Below, in pieces: positions 1 through 8,223 of a stretch of DNA of 64,000 nt (position 1 is its first letter; each line of letters begins with the position of its first letter). The notes under the pieces are model-generated. The model had not been told where the DNA came from. It was given only the letters and a program-made list of their open reading frames with translations, and searched no databases. The translations under genes and the position numbers were made by a program. Source of the DNA: an uncultured Opitutia bacterium (GTDB lineage Bacteria > Verrucomicrobiota > Verrucomicrobiia > Opitutales > Opitutaceae); NCBI GenBank assembly GCA_903862955.1, contig CAIPAH010000003.1, positions 232,045 to 296,044 of the forward strand. Reading direction: 5' to 3'.

Positions 1-648
1 GAACTCCTCTACGTTGTGGTGGAGCTTGTTATAGGTCGGGTTCGTGCTGAGGCGGTTGAGGTAGTGCGAGATCGCGCCGACGTTCTTGGCGATGGACCAC
101 TCGTTGTCGTTGAGGATGACGATGAGGCGCTTGGTGGACGTTACGATGTTGTTGAGCGCCTCGAGGGTGATGCCGCAGGTGAAGGCCGCGTCGCCGCAGA
201 GGGCGACGACATGCTCGTCGGTCCCGCGGAGATCGCGGGCCGTGGCCATGCCGAGCGCGGCGGAAAGGGCGGTGCCGGCGTGGCCGGCGCCCCAGGAATC
301 CTGCGGGCTTTCCGCGCGATAGAGGAAGCCGCTGGCGCCGTCGGTCTGGCGGAGTTTGCGGAAGAATTCGCCGCCGCGGCCGGTGAGCAGCTTGTGCACG
401 TAGCCTTGGTGGGAGACGTCGAACACGAACTGGTCCGCCGGCGTGCTGAACACGCGATGCAGGGCGATGGTGAGCTCGACGACGCCGAGATTGGGGCCGA
501 TGTGGCCGCCAGTGCGGGCGGTGACGGCGATGAGCTCGTCGCGGATTTCCTGGGCGAGCTGCGGAAGTTGCGCGGGGGCGAGGGCTTTGACGTCGGCCGG
601 ACCGTGGATGGAGTCGAGGAGCCGCGCGGCGGAAGGGGATTCGTTCAT
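1..648 (-). CDS. dxs: 1-deoxy-D-xylulose-5-phosphate synthase, N-terminal 216 residues (cut by window edge)
   Basis: This is the start of DXS, the thiamine-diphosphate enzyme that condenses pyruvate with glyceraldehyde 3-phosphate at the entry of the MEP isoprenoid pathway. The reading frame runs from an ATG at 648 off the left edge. The N-terminal DXS pattern is visible: TGGHIGPNLGVVELT, FVFDVSHQGYVHKLLTGR, and the ThDP/Mg site as GDAAF (about residue 151) with NDNEWSI about 27 residues later. The usual GDG is GDA here. It starts 14 bases after the xseB stop, so the two genes are probably co-transcribed. The C-terminal two thirds lie outside the window. Confidence 0.93.
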   Translation of the reverse strand, partial: MNESPSAARLLDSIHGPADVKALAPAQLPQLAQEIRDELIAVTARTGGHIGPNLGVVELTIALHRVFSTPADQFVFDVSHQGYVHKLLTGRGGEFFRKLRQTDGASGFLYRAESPQDSWGAGHAGTALSAALGMATARDLRGTDEHVVALCGDAAFTCGITLEALNNIVTSTKRLIVILNDNEWSIAKNVGAISHYLNRLSTNPTYNKLHHNVEEF

Positions 649-662
649 CAGGAATGCGGCGC

Positions 663-905
663 TCAGCCTTCGCGGCCGGCCTCGAATTGGGCGAACGTGA
701 CCCCGTCCTTCGACTTTTTGAGCTGCTCGATCTTCAGCTCGGCTTCCTTGAGTCGGGCCTCACAGAGCTTCAGGAGCTTGTTACCGTCCTCGAACTTCGC
801 GAGGAGCTCCGCGAGGGGGACCTCGCCTGATTCCATCGATTCGACGATGGTTTCCAGCTTGGTGAGGGCGGTCTCGAACGAAAGTTTGGGGTCTTTGGCT
901 TCCAC
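663..905 (-). CDS. xseB: Exodeoxyribonuclease VII small subunit
   Basis: An 80-residue protein matching the XseB family in length and pattern: LSFETALTKLETIVESMESG, then a charged helix ending EAELKIEQLKK. XseB binds the large subunit XseA to form exonuclease VII, which degrades single-stranded DNA into oligonucleotides. The start codon is GTG at 905. It sits directly upstream of dxs, and xseB next to isoprenoid genes (ispA, dxs) is a common bacterial arrangement. No xseA is in the window. Confidence 0.92.
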   Translation of the reverse strand: MEAKDPKLSFETALTKLETIVESMESGEVPLAELLAKFEDGNKLLKLCEARLKEAELKIEQLKKSKDGVTFAQFEAGREG

Positions 906-987
906 TGGCTGAAAGATGCGGGGTCAGCGGGGCATTTCAAACAATCTTTGGGCTGGCGGTGGGAGGGGATTTGCATGGATTGAGGGC

Positions 988-2238
988 ATGAGCCTTGTGC
1001 TTTGGATCGTGGCGGTGCTGATGGCTTTGCGATTGGCCGGCGAACTGATCCTCGCGGCCCTGAACCGGGCGGAAGTGCGCCGCCACGCCTCGAGTCCGCC
1101 CGCGGCGGTCGCGGCGGTGATGGAGCCCGCGACCTATGCCAAGGCCGTGGCCTACACGCTGGCCAAATCGGATTTCGGCGTGGTGAGCGGGATCTTCGAT
1201 GCGCTGGTGCTCGCGCTGGTGGTTTTTGGCGGCGTGCTGCCGTGGGTTTATGCTCTCGTGACGGGTGGGCGTCCGCCGGATGCGACGTGGGCCCAAGTGC
1301 TCTTCATCCTGGCGGTGGGTGCCTTGCTGGCGGTGCCGAGCCTGCCGTTTGAATGGTGGGCGCAGTTCCGTCTCGAGCAGAAGTTTGGCTTCAACCAAAG
1401 CACGCCGCGTCTCTGGGTGACGGACAAGCTCAAGGGCGCCGCCCTGGCGGTGATCATTGGGTATCCGCTGCTCTGGGTGCTGCTCTCGCTGGTGAAATGG
1501 GCGGGCGCGAGCTGGTGGGTCTGGGGTTTCGCCGTAGTTTTTGGCTTCCAGCTGCTGATGATGGTGCTGTATCCGAAGCTGATTCTGCCACTGTTCAACA
1601 AGCTCACGCCGCTGCCGGACGGCGACCTGCGCACGCGGCTGCTGGCGCTGGGCGAGCGCACGGGATTTCGCGCCAAGGCCATCCAGGTGATGGACGGCAG
1701 CAAGCGTTCGGGGCACTCGAACGCGTTTTTCACCGGCTTCGGCCGCTTCCGGCGCATCGTGCTCTTCGACACGCTGGTCAGCCAGCTCGCGCCGGAGGAA
1801 CTCGAGGCGGTGCTGGCGCATGAGATTGGGCATTACCGGCGGGGGCACATTCCCAAGATGATCGCGGTGTCGGCGCTTGCGACGCTGGCCGGATTCGGGG
1901 CGATCGCCTGGCTGGCGCGCAGCCCGTGGTTCAACCTGTCGTTTGGCTTTCCGGCGAACGAACTGGCGCCGACCTTCCTGCTGTTCGGGCTGCTCAGCGG
2001 ACTCATCACGTTCTGGTTCTCGCCGCTGTTGCATTTCTTTTCCCGCAAGCACGAATACGAGGCGGATGCGTTTGCGCGGGACGCGATGGGCGGGACCGTC
2101 GCCATGGTCGGCGCACTGCGGAAGCTTACGCAGAAAAACCTCAGCAATCTCACGCCGCACCCGTGGTTCAGCGCGTTTTTCTACTCGCACCCGACGCTCG
2201 TGGAGCGCGAACGGGCGCTGGGGGCTGCAACGAACTGA
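988..2238 (+). CDS. M48 family zinc metalloprotease (Ste24/CAAX protease type), membrane protein
   Basis: A 416-residue integral membrane protease. The zinc motif HEIGH is at about residues 278-282 within LAHEIGHYRRGH, with the third ligand Glu in HEYEADAFA about 75 residues later. Several hydrophobic segments precede and follow the catalytic helix, and the C-terminus has SHPTLVERERAL, typical of Ste24-like M48 peptidases. The start at 988 puts a hydrophobic segment at the N-terminus; an in-frame start at 916 would add 24 polar residues and is less likely. Known relatives remove CAAX tails in eukaryotes, and bacterial members act in membrane protein quality control. The substrate here is unknown. 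Confidence 0.88.
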   Translation: MSLVLWIVAVLMALRLAGELILAALNRAEVRRHASSPPAAVAAVMEPATYAKAVAYTLAKSDFGVVSGIFDALVLALVVFGGVLPWVYALVTGGRPPDATWAQVLFILAVGALLAVPSLPFEWWAQFRLEQKFGFNQSTPRLWVTDKLKGAALAVIIGYPLLWVLLSLVKWAGASWWVWGFAVVFGFQLLMMVLYPKLILPLFNKLTPLPDGDLRTRLLALGERTGFRAKAIQVMDGSKRSGHSNAFFTGFGRFRRIVLFDTLVSQLAPEELEAVLAHEIGHYRRGHIPKMIAVSALATLAGFGAIAWLARSPWFNLSFGFPANELAPTFLLFGLLSGLITFWFSPLLHFFSRKHEYEADAFARDAMGGTVAMVGALRKLTQKNLSNLTPHPWFSAFFYSHPTLVERERALGAATN

Positions 2239-2316
2239 CCGCGGATGGCGCGGATTAACGCGGATGTCGAGCGCCGGAAGAGGTCCCTATGCGCGTGAAT
2301 CCGCGAAATCCGCGGT
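2238..2316. repeat. REP-like imperfect palindrome between two genes
   Basis: The left arm begins ACCGCGGAT at 2238. The right arm (2293-2316) is its reverse complement with about three mismatches over 24 bases; the two arms are separated by about 30 bases. The left arm starts on the last base of the M48 stop codon and the right arm ends one base before the ATG of the next gene. The sequence type, with repeated CGCGGAT words in both arms, is that of intergenic REP-like elements. It may form a strong hairpin between the two genes. Confidence 0.7.
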
Positions 2317-2317
2317 G

Positions 2318-3223
2318 ATGATCGGTGTGCTGTGGTGCATCCTCCTTACGGCGGCCGCCGGGGAATCGATCACGATCGCGACCTACAACGTGGAAAATTA
2401 CGGGCCGGCCAACCGCGTGACGGAGGCGGGCTACCGGCAGGGCTATCCCAAGCCCGAGTCGGAGAAGCGCGCGCTGCGCACGGTGATTCGGGCGATGAAT
2501 GCTGATGTGCTTCTGCTGCAGGAAATGGGCGGGAAGGCGTATCTGGAGGAACTGCGTCGCGACCTGAAAGCCGAGGGGCTCGATTATCCGCAGTCGGTCC
2601 TGCTGGAGGGCAACGACGCGGACCGGCACGTCGCGCTGCTGTCGAAGCGACCACTCAAGTCAGTGGTGCCCCACGTGGACCTCGCGTTCACGTATTTCGG
2701 CGGCACGGAGCGCGTGAAGCGCGGGCTGTTGGAAGTGACCGTGGCGACGCCGGCGGGGGACCTGACGATCTTTGGCGTGCATCTGAAGAGCCGGTTCACG
2801 GACCGGCCCGATGACCCGATGTCGGCACAGCGACGTGTGGGCGAAGCGACGGCGGTGCGGGACTGCGTGTTGTCGCGGGTGGGCGATCCGGCGACCGCGC
2901 GCTACGTGATTCTGGGCGACTGCAACGACGTGAAGGCGAGCAAGCCGTTGCAGCGTTTGCTGCAGCGCGGCCGGACCGAGATCGCGCAGCTGCTGCCGGC
3001 GGCCGACTCACGCGGTGACTCCTGGACGCACGCTTATCGCAAGGAGGAATCGTATTCGCACGTCGATCACATCCTGGTTTCGTCGGCATTGCGCACGAGC
3101 GTGCAGGGCGGCGCGGCGCGAATTTACGACGGGGCGGGAGTGCGCGAAGCTAGCGACCACCGTCCGGTGGTGGTGACGCTTGAGCTCCCAGCTGCTAGCG
3201 CAGTGCCGAAGCCAGGAGGATGA
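2318..3223 (+). CDS. Exported endonuclease/exonuclease/phosphatase-fold protein
   Basis: A 301-residue protein. The first 17 or so residues (MIGVLWCILLTAAAGES) form a short signal peptide. The EEP fold is recognisable from ATYNVENYG, LLQEMG, TIFGVHLKSR, VILGDCND and the final SHVDHILVSS and SDHRPVVVTLEL. These carry the usual Asn, Glu, Asp and His metal and catalytic residues of the DNase I/phosphoesterase superfamily. The substrate (nucleic acid, phosphoinositide or other phosphodiester) cannot be told from sequence. Its last 29 bases overlap the convergent transglutaminase gene. The start is placed at the ATG that gives a signal peptide and follows the palindrome. Confidence 0.85.
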   Translation: MIGVLWCILLTAAAGESITIATYNVENYGPANRVTEAGYRQGYPKPESEKRALRTVIRAMNADVLLLQEMGGKAYLEELRRDLKAEGLDYPQSVLLEGNDADRHVALLSKRPLKSVVPHVDLAFTYFGGTERVKRGLLEVTVATPAGDLTIFGVHLKSRFTDRPDDPMSAQRRVGEATAVRDCVLSRVGDPATARYVILGDCNDVKASKPLQRLLQRGRTEIAQLLPAADSRGDSWTHAYRKEESYSHVDHILVSSALRTSVQGGAARIYDGAGVREASDHRPVVVTLELPAASAVPKPGG

Positions 3224-4568
3224 AGCTGACGATCAGGCCGAAGCAGAGGGCCTGCCGCACGAAGTAGGTGCGCACGCCGTCGGTGGGATATTTCGAGTAG
3301 GCGAGGGTCGGCTTGAAGAGGTAACGCTGGAAATTCACCCAGGTGAACGTGGGACTCTTGAAGAGCATGGAGTAGACATCGCGGGTGTCCTCCACGTTGG
3401 GTGGACGGCGATACTTGATGATCGACTGCCGGTTCAGGTGCGTGCGCGGCAGGATGTTGACCAGGGCGAACGGCACATTCACGGCGGTGCCGGGTGCCGC
3501 GCTCGCGGCGGCGGGGAGGTCTTTCCAATGCCAGTCCTTCATGATGCGCGCGGTGAAGCCATCGAAGGTGCCGTGTTCGCAGAGGTGCATGATATCGGCG
3601 GTGTTGAGGACCTGGCCCTGCTTGTCCTGGATCGCGATCAGCGTGTGCGAGGGATCGACGTGGGCCCAGCGGCCTTGCTCCTTCACCCAGCATTCGGCCC
3701 AGGAATGGCCATTGAACACGACGGTGTTTTCCTGCGTGTAGGCGCCGAAGACGAAGCGCGTGGGCACCCCGGCGCGGTTCGCGAAGAAAGTGTAGATCTG
3801 GGCGTTTTGCGTGCACCAACCCTTGCCCGTGCCGGCGGACATCTCCTGGAACATGCGCCAAGGATCCAGCCAGCGGAACGCGTTCTTCGGCACACCGCCG
3901 GCCGAGGCGAGCTTGGTCCGGATGTAGTGCATGACTTTGTCCAAGCGGGTGAACGTGTCGTCGGACGTTTGCACGCCCATCTCCTCGCGCACCACGCGGT
4001 CAGCTTCGGCCAAAGCCTCGGCGCCGACGTAGCGATAGTCGTCGACCCAGTAGCTGACAGGGTGACGGGAGAAATTCCCGACCGGGATGTCCGTGTAGAC
4101 CAGGATCAAGTCCCGCGGAAAATACATGCCCCGCTTCCGGTAAAAATCCGCGGCGATGGCGACGATGCGGAAATCGAGGTCAGGCCCCGAACCCTCCGGC
4201 AGGGGGCGAAGGCGGTATTTGTGTTCAAACGCCTCGAGCGGTGCATCCGTCGAGCCGTCGAATTGCGAATCCACGAGAGCGAGCCGGGGCGTGTTTCCCG
4301 TCAGAAAACCAGCCGGCTGATCGTCCACGAAGAGCTGCCATCGGTCGGGTGTCCGGTTCCAGATGATCTCCAGGCGCAGGTGATTGCGGCCAACGAGCTT
4401 CCACTTGCGCAGGGTGGGCACGTCGAGCGGGTAGTGGAGGCGCGCGTAGCTCGTCGGATAAAGCGACTCCTCCCAATTGCGCGTCACGAAGACGTAGAGG
4501 TTGGCGCCGAACAGCAGTGCGAAGGCCAGGACGGACCAGATGACGGGCTGATGAAGCAGGTGACTCAT
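3195..4568 (-). CDS. Transglutaminase-like (papain-fold) domain protein
   Basis: A 457-residue protein. It has an N-terminal membrane segment (VIWSVLAFALLFGANLYVF), a region of unknown fold, then a transglutaminase core. The catalytic triad is Cys in GKGWCTQNAQIYT, His in FNGHSWAECWV and Asp in WAHVDPS. A second hydrophobic segment lies at the extreme C-terminus (LCFGLIVSFILLASALR), so the domain is probably anchored at both ends and extracytoplasmic. Bacterial members act as cysteine proteases or amidases; the substrate is not predictable. The ATG at 4568 is chosen because the membrane segment follows it directly; an upstream start at 4649 would add a non-hydrophobic extension. Confidence 0.8.
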   Translation of the reverse strand: MSHLLHQPVIWSVLAFALLFGANLYVFVTRNWEESLYPTSYARLHYPLDVPTLRKWKLVGRNHLRLEIIWNRTPDRWQLFVDDQPAGFLTGNTPRLALVDSQFDGSTDAPLEAFEHKYRLRPLPEGSGPDLDFRIVAIAADFYRKRGMYFPRDLILVYTDIPVGNFSRHPVSYWVDDYRYVGAEALAEADRVVREEMGVQTSDDTFTRLDKVMHYIRTKLASAGGVPKNAFRWLDPWRMFQEMSAGTGKGWCTQNAQIYTFFANRAGVPTRFVFGAYTQENTVVFNGHSWAECWVKEQGRWAHVDPSHTLIAIQDKQGQVLNTADIMHLCEHGTFDGFTARIMKDWHWKDLPAAASAAPGTAVNVPFALVNILPRTHLNRQSIIKYRRPPNVEDTRDVYSMLFKSPTFTWVNFQRYLFKPTLAYSKYPTDGVRTYFVRQALCFGLIVSFILLASALR

Positions 4569-4647
4569 CCGGAATAGCGGGCGTGCCCTCATCTCGGGCG
4601 GTGGCAGGGAAAAGGCAACCTCGCGCTGGAGAGGAACGGCCGGGCAC

Positions 4648-4673
4648 AAAAAAGCGGGGCTCGGGCCCCGCTT
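4648..4673 (-). terminator. Intrinsic terminator of the IPT lipoprotein gene
   Basis: On the minus strand a 7-bp GC stem (4665-4671 pairing with 4654-4660, loop of four) is followed by six T residues. It lies 22 bases beyond the stop of the lipoprotein gene at 4696. Confidence 0.85.
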
Positions 4674-4695
4674 CGTAAGGTGAACTGCGAAGGGA

Positions 4696-5619
4696 TTACT
4701 TCGCGGTGACGGTGACCGGGATGGTCAACTCGCCGGCGCCGTAGCCCTTCAGGAAGAGGCTGCCGGTGCCGGGTTTGCCGCTCTCGACGGTGATCGTGAC
4801 GCTGTTCTGGCCGGCGGGGACGACGACCTCGGGCATGATCACGCTCTCGGGCACGTCCGTGGTGACGTCGAGCAGGAGGCCGCCGGGAGGCGCGGCATTC
4901 GGCACGGTGAAGGTCAGGGTCTGTTTCTCGCCGGTGCGCAGCGTCAGGGCGGAGGGCGAAACGGAGAGGCTGCTTGTATCGATGCGGAACGTGCCGACCG
5001 GGGAGTTGCCGGCGGCGCTGCCCAGCATGACCGGGTAGTTGCGACTGGCATCGAGGGCCGGGACAAAGAAGCTCAGGGCGTTGGGCGACTCGTAAACGGT
5101 GCGGGTCGGGGTGTTGTCGAAGTAAATGATGTCCTGGGGCGTGAAGCCGCGGCCGAGCACGCTCACGCGGGCGCCGACGGGGCCGCGGTTGACCTCGAGG
5201 GCGAGGACGTAGCGATGCACGATCTTCGCATGCGTCAGCTCGGTGTACGCGTCATGCGGGTTGTGCATGTTGTTGTTCTCGGTCTCGTAGTTGACGAGGA
5301 AGTAGTAGGCCAGTTCGTCCCGGCCGGCCGGCAGCTGGTATTCGAACTCGTAAAGCCCCTCGGCGAGCGTACTCGCGGTCATGGGGTAGTTCTTGCCGTC
5401 GATGATGATGCTCGGCTTGATGCTGCCCGGAACGATCGTGTCGATCTTGGGCGTCACGCGCAGGGTGATGGTGTAAATCTGGGAAGGATTCTCCGGGAGC
5501 GAGTTGGGCGTGAGATTCGTCAGGACGACGCTGTCGCAGCCGCTGAGGAGGGCGAGGCCGAGGGTGGCGCCCACTCCAAAGAGGATTTTTCTCGCGAGGG
5601 AAATTCGGTTGATATGCAT
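4696..5619 (-). CDS. IPT/TIG-like cell-surface lipoprotein
   Basis: A 307-residue exported lipoprotein. The signal peptide ends in a lipobox, LLSGC, at about residues 24-28. The body is all-beta in character. The segment VGARVSVLGRGFTPQDIIYF followed by VPALDASRNYPV is typical of IPT/TIG immunoglobulin-like domains, and a C-terminal region (LTLRTGEKQTLTFTV to GELTIPVTVTAK) resembles another Ig-like repeat. Such proteins are usually structural or binding components; no enzymatic residues are visible. It has its own terminator and is divergent from hemW with about 44 bases between the starts. The start at 5619 is chosen because the signal peptide follows directly. Confidence 0.72.
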   Translation of the reverse strand: MHINRISLARKILFGVGATLGLALLSGCDSVVLTNLTPNSLPENPSQIYTITLRVTPKIDTIVPGSIKPSIIIDGKNYPMTASTLAEGLYEFEYQLPAGRDELAYYFLVNYETENNNMHNPHDAYTELTHAKIVHRYVLALEVNRGPVGARVSVLGRGFTPQDIIYFDNTPTRTVYESPNALSFFVPALDASRNYPVMLGSAAGNSPVGTFRIDTSSLSVSPSALTLRTGEKQTLTFTVPNAAPPGGLLLDVTTDVPESVIMPEVVVPAGQNSVTITVESGKPGTGSLFLKGYGAGELTIPVTVTAK

Positions 5620-5663
5620 TGGCGTGGAGGGAAAAAGACGGGGACAGTTAAAACGTGTTTGTA

Positions 5664-6854
5664 ATGAGCCACATCGCATCAGAGCAAGACAAAGCTGCGC
5701 CGGACCGCCCTCTGGGATTGTATGTGCATGTGCCGTTCTGTGCGTCGACTTGCGATTTTTGCGCGTTCTACCAGACCAAGCCGACCGCAGATGGGGTGGA
5801 GAGGTTCCTTGCGGGTGTGGCGAATGAAGCCCGCCTGGTCAGTTGGGCGCGCCCGGTGACCACGGTTTTCTGGGGCGGAGGCACGCCGGGTCTGCTGGCG
5901 CCGCGCGACCTCGGCCGGCTGGCGGACATCGTGCGGAGTCATTGCGGCGGCGCGCCGGTCGAATGGTCGGTGGAGATGGCGCCGGCCTCGGTTACGCCGC
6001 AGCGTCTCGCGGCGTTGAAAGCGGCGGGCGTGACGCGGATTTCGATGGGCGTGCAGAGTTTCCAGCCGGCGCTGCTCGAGGGTCTGGGCCGGCAGCACAC
6101 GCGGGCGCAGATTTACCGCGCCTACGAGCACGTGCGGGCGGCGGGGTTTGCGAGTGTGAACCTGGACCTGATGTTTGCGCTGCCGGGCCAGACAGAAACC
6201 GAGTGGGCGGACGACGTTCGTGAGGCGGTGCGCCTGGCGCCGGATCACATTTCGACGTATTGCCTCACCTTCGAAGAGGACACCGCGCTCTGGGTGAAGC
6301 TCTCCCAAGGCCGCGTAAAACTCGATCCGGAGCACGAGGCGCGACTTTACGAGGCCACGTGGGCGCAGCTGCGTGAAGCAGGCTATGCGCAGTATGAGGT
6401 GTCCAATTTTGCGCGGCCGGGCCACGCCTGCCTGCACAATCTCAACACCTGGCGCATGCACGAGTGGGTCGGGCTGGGGCCGTCAGGGGCGTCGCAATAC
6501 GCGGGCTGGCGCGGCGCAAATGTCGCCGACCTGGATAAATGGCTGGAGCTGCTGGGCCGCGGTGAACGCGCCACCGAGGACCGCGTGGCGGCGACGCCGG
6601 CCCAGCTCGCGGAGGACGCGTTGATCTTCGGGCTGCGGATGAATGAAGGCGTGAACCTTGCCGACTGGCGCGCGCGTTGTGCCGAGGCACCTTGGGCGAT
6701 GGTCGACGCCTTGCTGGCGCGGTGCAATGCGGAGGGACTCACGCTCGTCGAGGGCGATCGGGCCCGGTTGACGGATCGCGGCCGGCTGCTGGCCGATTCG
6801 GTCGGGGCGGAAGTGATGGAGGCATTTTCGGTGCAACCCGTTGTTCCGGCATGA
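5664..6854 (+). CDS. hemW: HemW-like radical SAM protein (heme chaperone family)
   Basis: A 396-residue radical SAM protein. The cluster motif CASTCDFCAF is CX3CX2C without the fourth cysteine of true HemN oxidases, which fits HemW. Family signatures follow: YVHVPFC, FWGGGTPGLL, EWSVEMAP, GVTRISMGVQSF, NLDLMFALPGQT and HISTYCLT. HemW proteins bind heme and are thought to deliver it to respiratory enzymes, although they are often annotated as oxygen-independent coproporphyrinogen oxidase. It is the first gene of a four-gene set with ATGA overlaps. ATG 5664 is preferred to an in-frame GTG three codons upstream. Confidence 0.88.
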   Translation: MSHIASEQDKAAPDRPLGLYVHVPFCASTCDFCAFYQTKPTADGVERFLAGVANEARLVSWARPVTTVFWGGGTPGLLAPRDLGRLADIVRSHCGGAPVEWSVEMAPASVTPQRLAALKAAGVTRISMGVQSFQPALLEGLGRQHTRAQIYRAYEHVRAAGFASVNLDLMFALPGQTETEWADDVREAVRLAPDHISTYCLTFEEDTALWVKLSQGRVKLDPEHEARLYEATWAQLREAGYAQYEVSNFARPGHACLHNLNTWRMHEWVGLGPSGASQYAGWRGANVADLDKWLELLGRGERATEDRVAATPAQLAEDALIFGLRMNEGVNLADWRARCAEAPWAMVDALLARCNAEGLTLVEGDRARLTDRGRLLADSVGAEVMEAFSVQPVVPA

Positions 6855-7744
6855 GGCACTGGCTGCTATTTTTTCTCGGCTTCACGGTTGTCGCCGCGGC
6901 GGCGGAGCACCCGCTGGTCATCCAAACCGATTTTGGCCAGAAGGATGGCGCCGTGGCGGCCATGAAGGGCGTGGCAGTGGGCGTCAGCCCGCGGCTGGCG
7001 ATCTACGATCTCAGCCACGAAAACACACCCTACGACATCTGGGAAGGGGCCTATCGGCTGAAGCAAACCGCGGGGTTTTGGCCGGCGGGGACGGTGTTTG
7101 TCTCCGTGATCGATCCCGGCGTGGGCACGGAACGCAAGGCGGTCGTGCTGCTGACCAAGAGCGGCCATCTATTTGTCGGCCCCGACAACGGCACCTGGAC
7201 GCTCATCGCCGAGGATCTCGGAATTGCGGCGGTGCGGCAGATTGATGAAACCAAGCACCGGCGTCCGGGCTCCGAGAAGTCATTCACATTCCACGGCCGA
7301 GACGTGTTTGTCTACGTGGGCGCCAAACTGGCTGCGGGCATCATTGGCTTCGAGGACGTCGGTCCGCTGCTCGAGCCGCGGGTGGTAATGCTGCCTTACG
7401 AGTGGCCGCGGCTGGAGAACGGCGCGCTGGTTGGAACGATTCCGGCGCTGGATTTTCAATACGGCAACGTGTGGACGAATCTCGATGAAACGCTGTTCGC
7501 CCGGCTGGACCCCAGGGTGGGGCAGCGCTTCCGCGTGACGATTGCACGCGCCGGGAAAGTGGTTTACGTAGGCGACATGCCGTATGCCCGCACCTTTGGC
7601 GATGTGGCCGAGGGAACGCCGCTGCTCTACCTGAACAGCCTGATGAATGTTTCGTTCGCCTTGAACATGGGGAACCTGGCCCGGCAACAGCACATCGCGA
7701 GTGGCCCCGACTGGAGTGTGCGAGTGGAAAGGATTCGGCCATGA
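6851..7744 (+). CDS. Exported SAM hydrolase / SAM hydroxide adenosyltransferase family protein (DUF62)
   Basis: A 297-residue protein with a clear Sec-type signal peptide (MRHWLLFFLGFTVVAAAAEH). The mature part has the DUF62 signatures VIQTDFGQKDGAVAAMKG, YDLSHE, SVIDPGVGTERKAV and VGPDNGTWTL. Characterised members hydrolyse S-adenosylmethionine to adenosine and methionine; the fluorinase and chlorinase are related. Those are cytoplasmic, so a signal peptide is unexpected and raises the question of the substrate outside the cytoplasm. Its ATG overlaps the hemW stop and its own stop overlaps the next start, so translation is probably coupled. Confidence 0.85.
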   Translation: MRHWLLFFLGFTVVAAAAEHPLVIQTDFGQKDGAVAAMKGVAVGVSPRLAIYDLSHENTPYDIWEGAYRLKQTAGFWPAGTVFVSVIDPGVGTERKAVVLLTKSGHLFVGPDNGTWTLIAEDLGIAAVRQIDETKHRRPGSEKSFTFHGRDVFVYVGAKLAAGIIGFEDVGPLLEPRVVMLPYEWPRLENGALVGTIPALDFQYGNVWTNLDETLFARLDPRVGQRFRVTIARAGKVVYVGDMPYARTFGDVAEGTPLLYLNSLMNVSFALNMGNLARQQHIASGPDWSVRVERIRP

Positions 7745-8223
7745 AAGCTCCCGCAATTTACCTCTGCGCGCTGATTCTCGCAGGCTGCCAGACTCAGCCG
7801 GCGCCGACGAAGTCGGGGACTTCGGAGCGGGCGCGGTTTTACCTCGAGTCAGCGGATGAGTCGGCCGTGGTTGTGGTGCTGCCGCGCAGCGGGACGCAGT
7901 TTACGATCAGCCCCAAGCCGGTCTTCACCGAATCCGACATCGCCGACGTCGCGATCACTCAAATCGAACAGGGCAAGTGCCTGGTTTTTCAGTTCACCCC
8001 GGCCGCCGCGCGGGACCTGAAGCGGCTGACGACCGAGAATCCGGGCCGGTATTTGGTGTTGAAGCTGGGCGACGTGGCCTTCGGGGCCCGCCGGATTGGG
8101 CAGCCGTTGGTGAAAGGGAACCTGCTGATGTTCGTGGAGACGCCGGACGATGCGCTGCCGGCGTTGGTGGACAACCTGAATGAGACCTGTGCCGCGGTGC
8201 GGGGAGCATCGGCCCAGCGATGA
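7741..8223 (+). CDS. Lipoprotein with SecD P1-like region
   Basis: A 160-residue lipoprotein. The lipobox LILAGC at about residues 11-16 follows a short hydrophobic signal. The mature part contains FTESDIADVAITQ, CLVFQFTPAAARDLKRLT, YLVLKLGDVAFGARRI and FVETPDDALPALVDNLNE. This order resembles the periplasmic P1 head region of SecD-like proteins, but the membrane segments of SecD are absent. No function is assigned. Overlapping start and stop codons tie it to the SAM hydrolase gene before and the M23 peptidase gene after. Domain similarity is by eye only. Confidence 0.62.
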   Translation: MKAPAIYLCALILAGCQTQPAPTKSGTSERARFYLESADESAVVVVLPRSGTQFTISPKPVFTESDIADVAITQIEQGKCLVFQFTPAAARDLKRLTTENPGRYLVLKLGDVAFGARRIGQPLVKGNLLMFVETPDDALPALVDNLNETCAAVRGASAQR

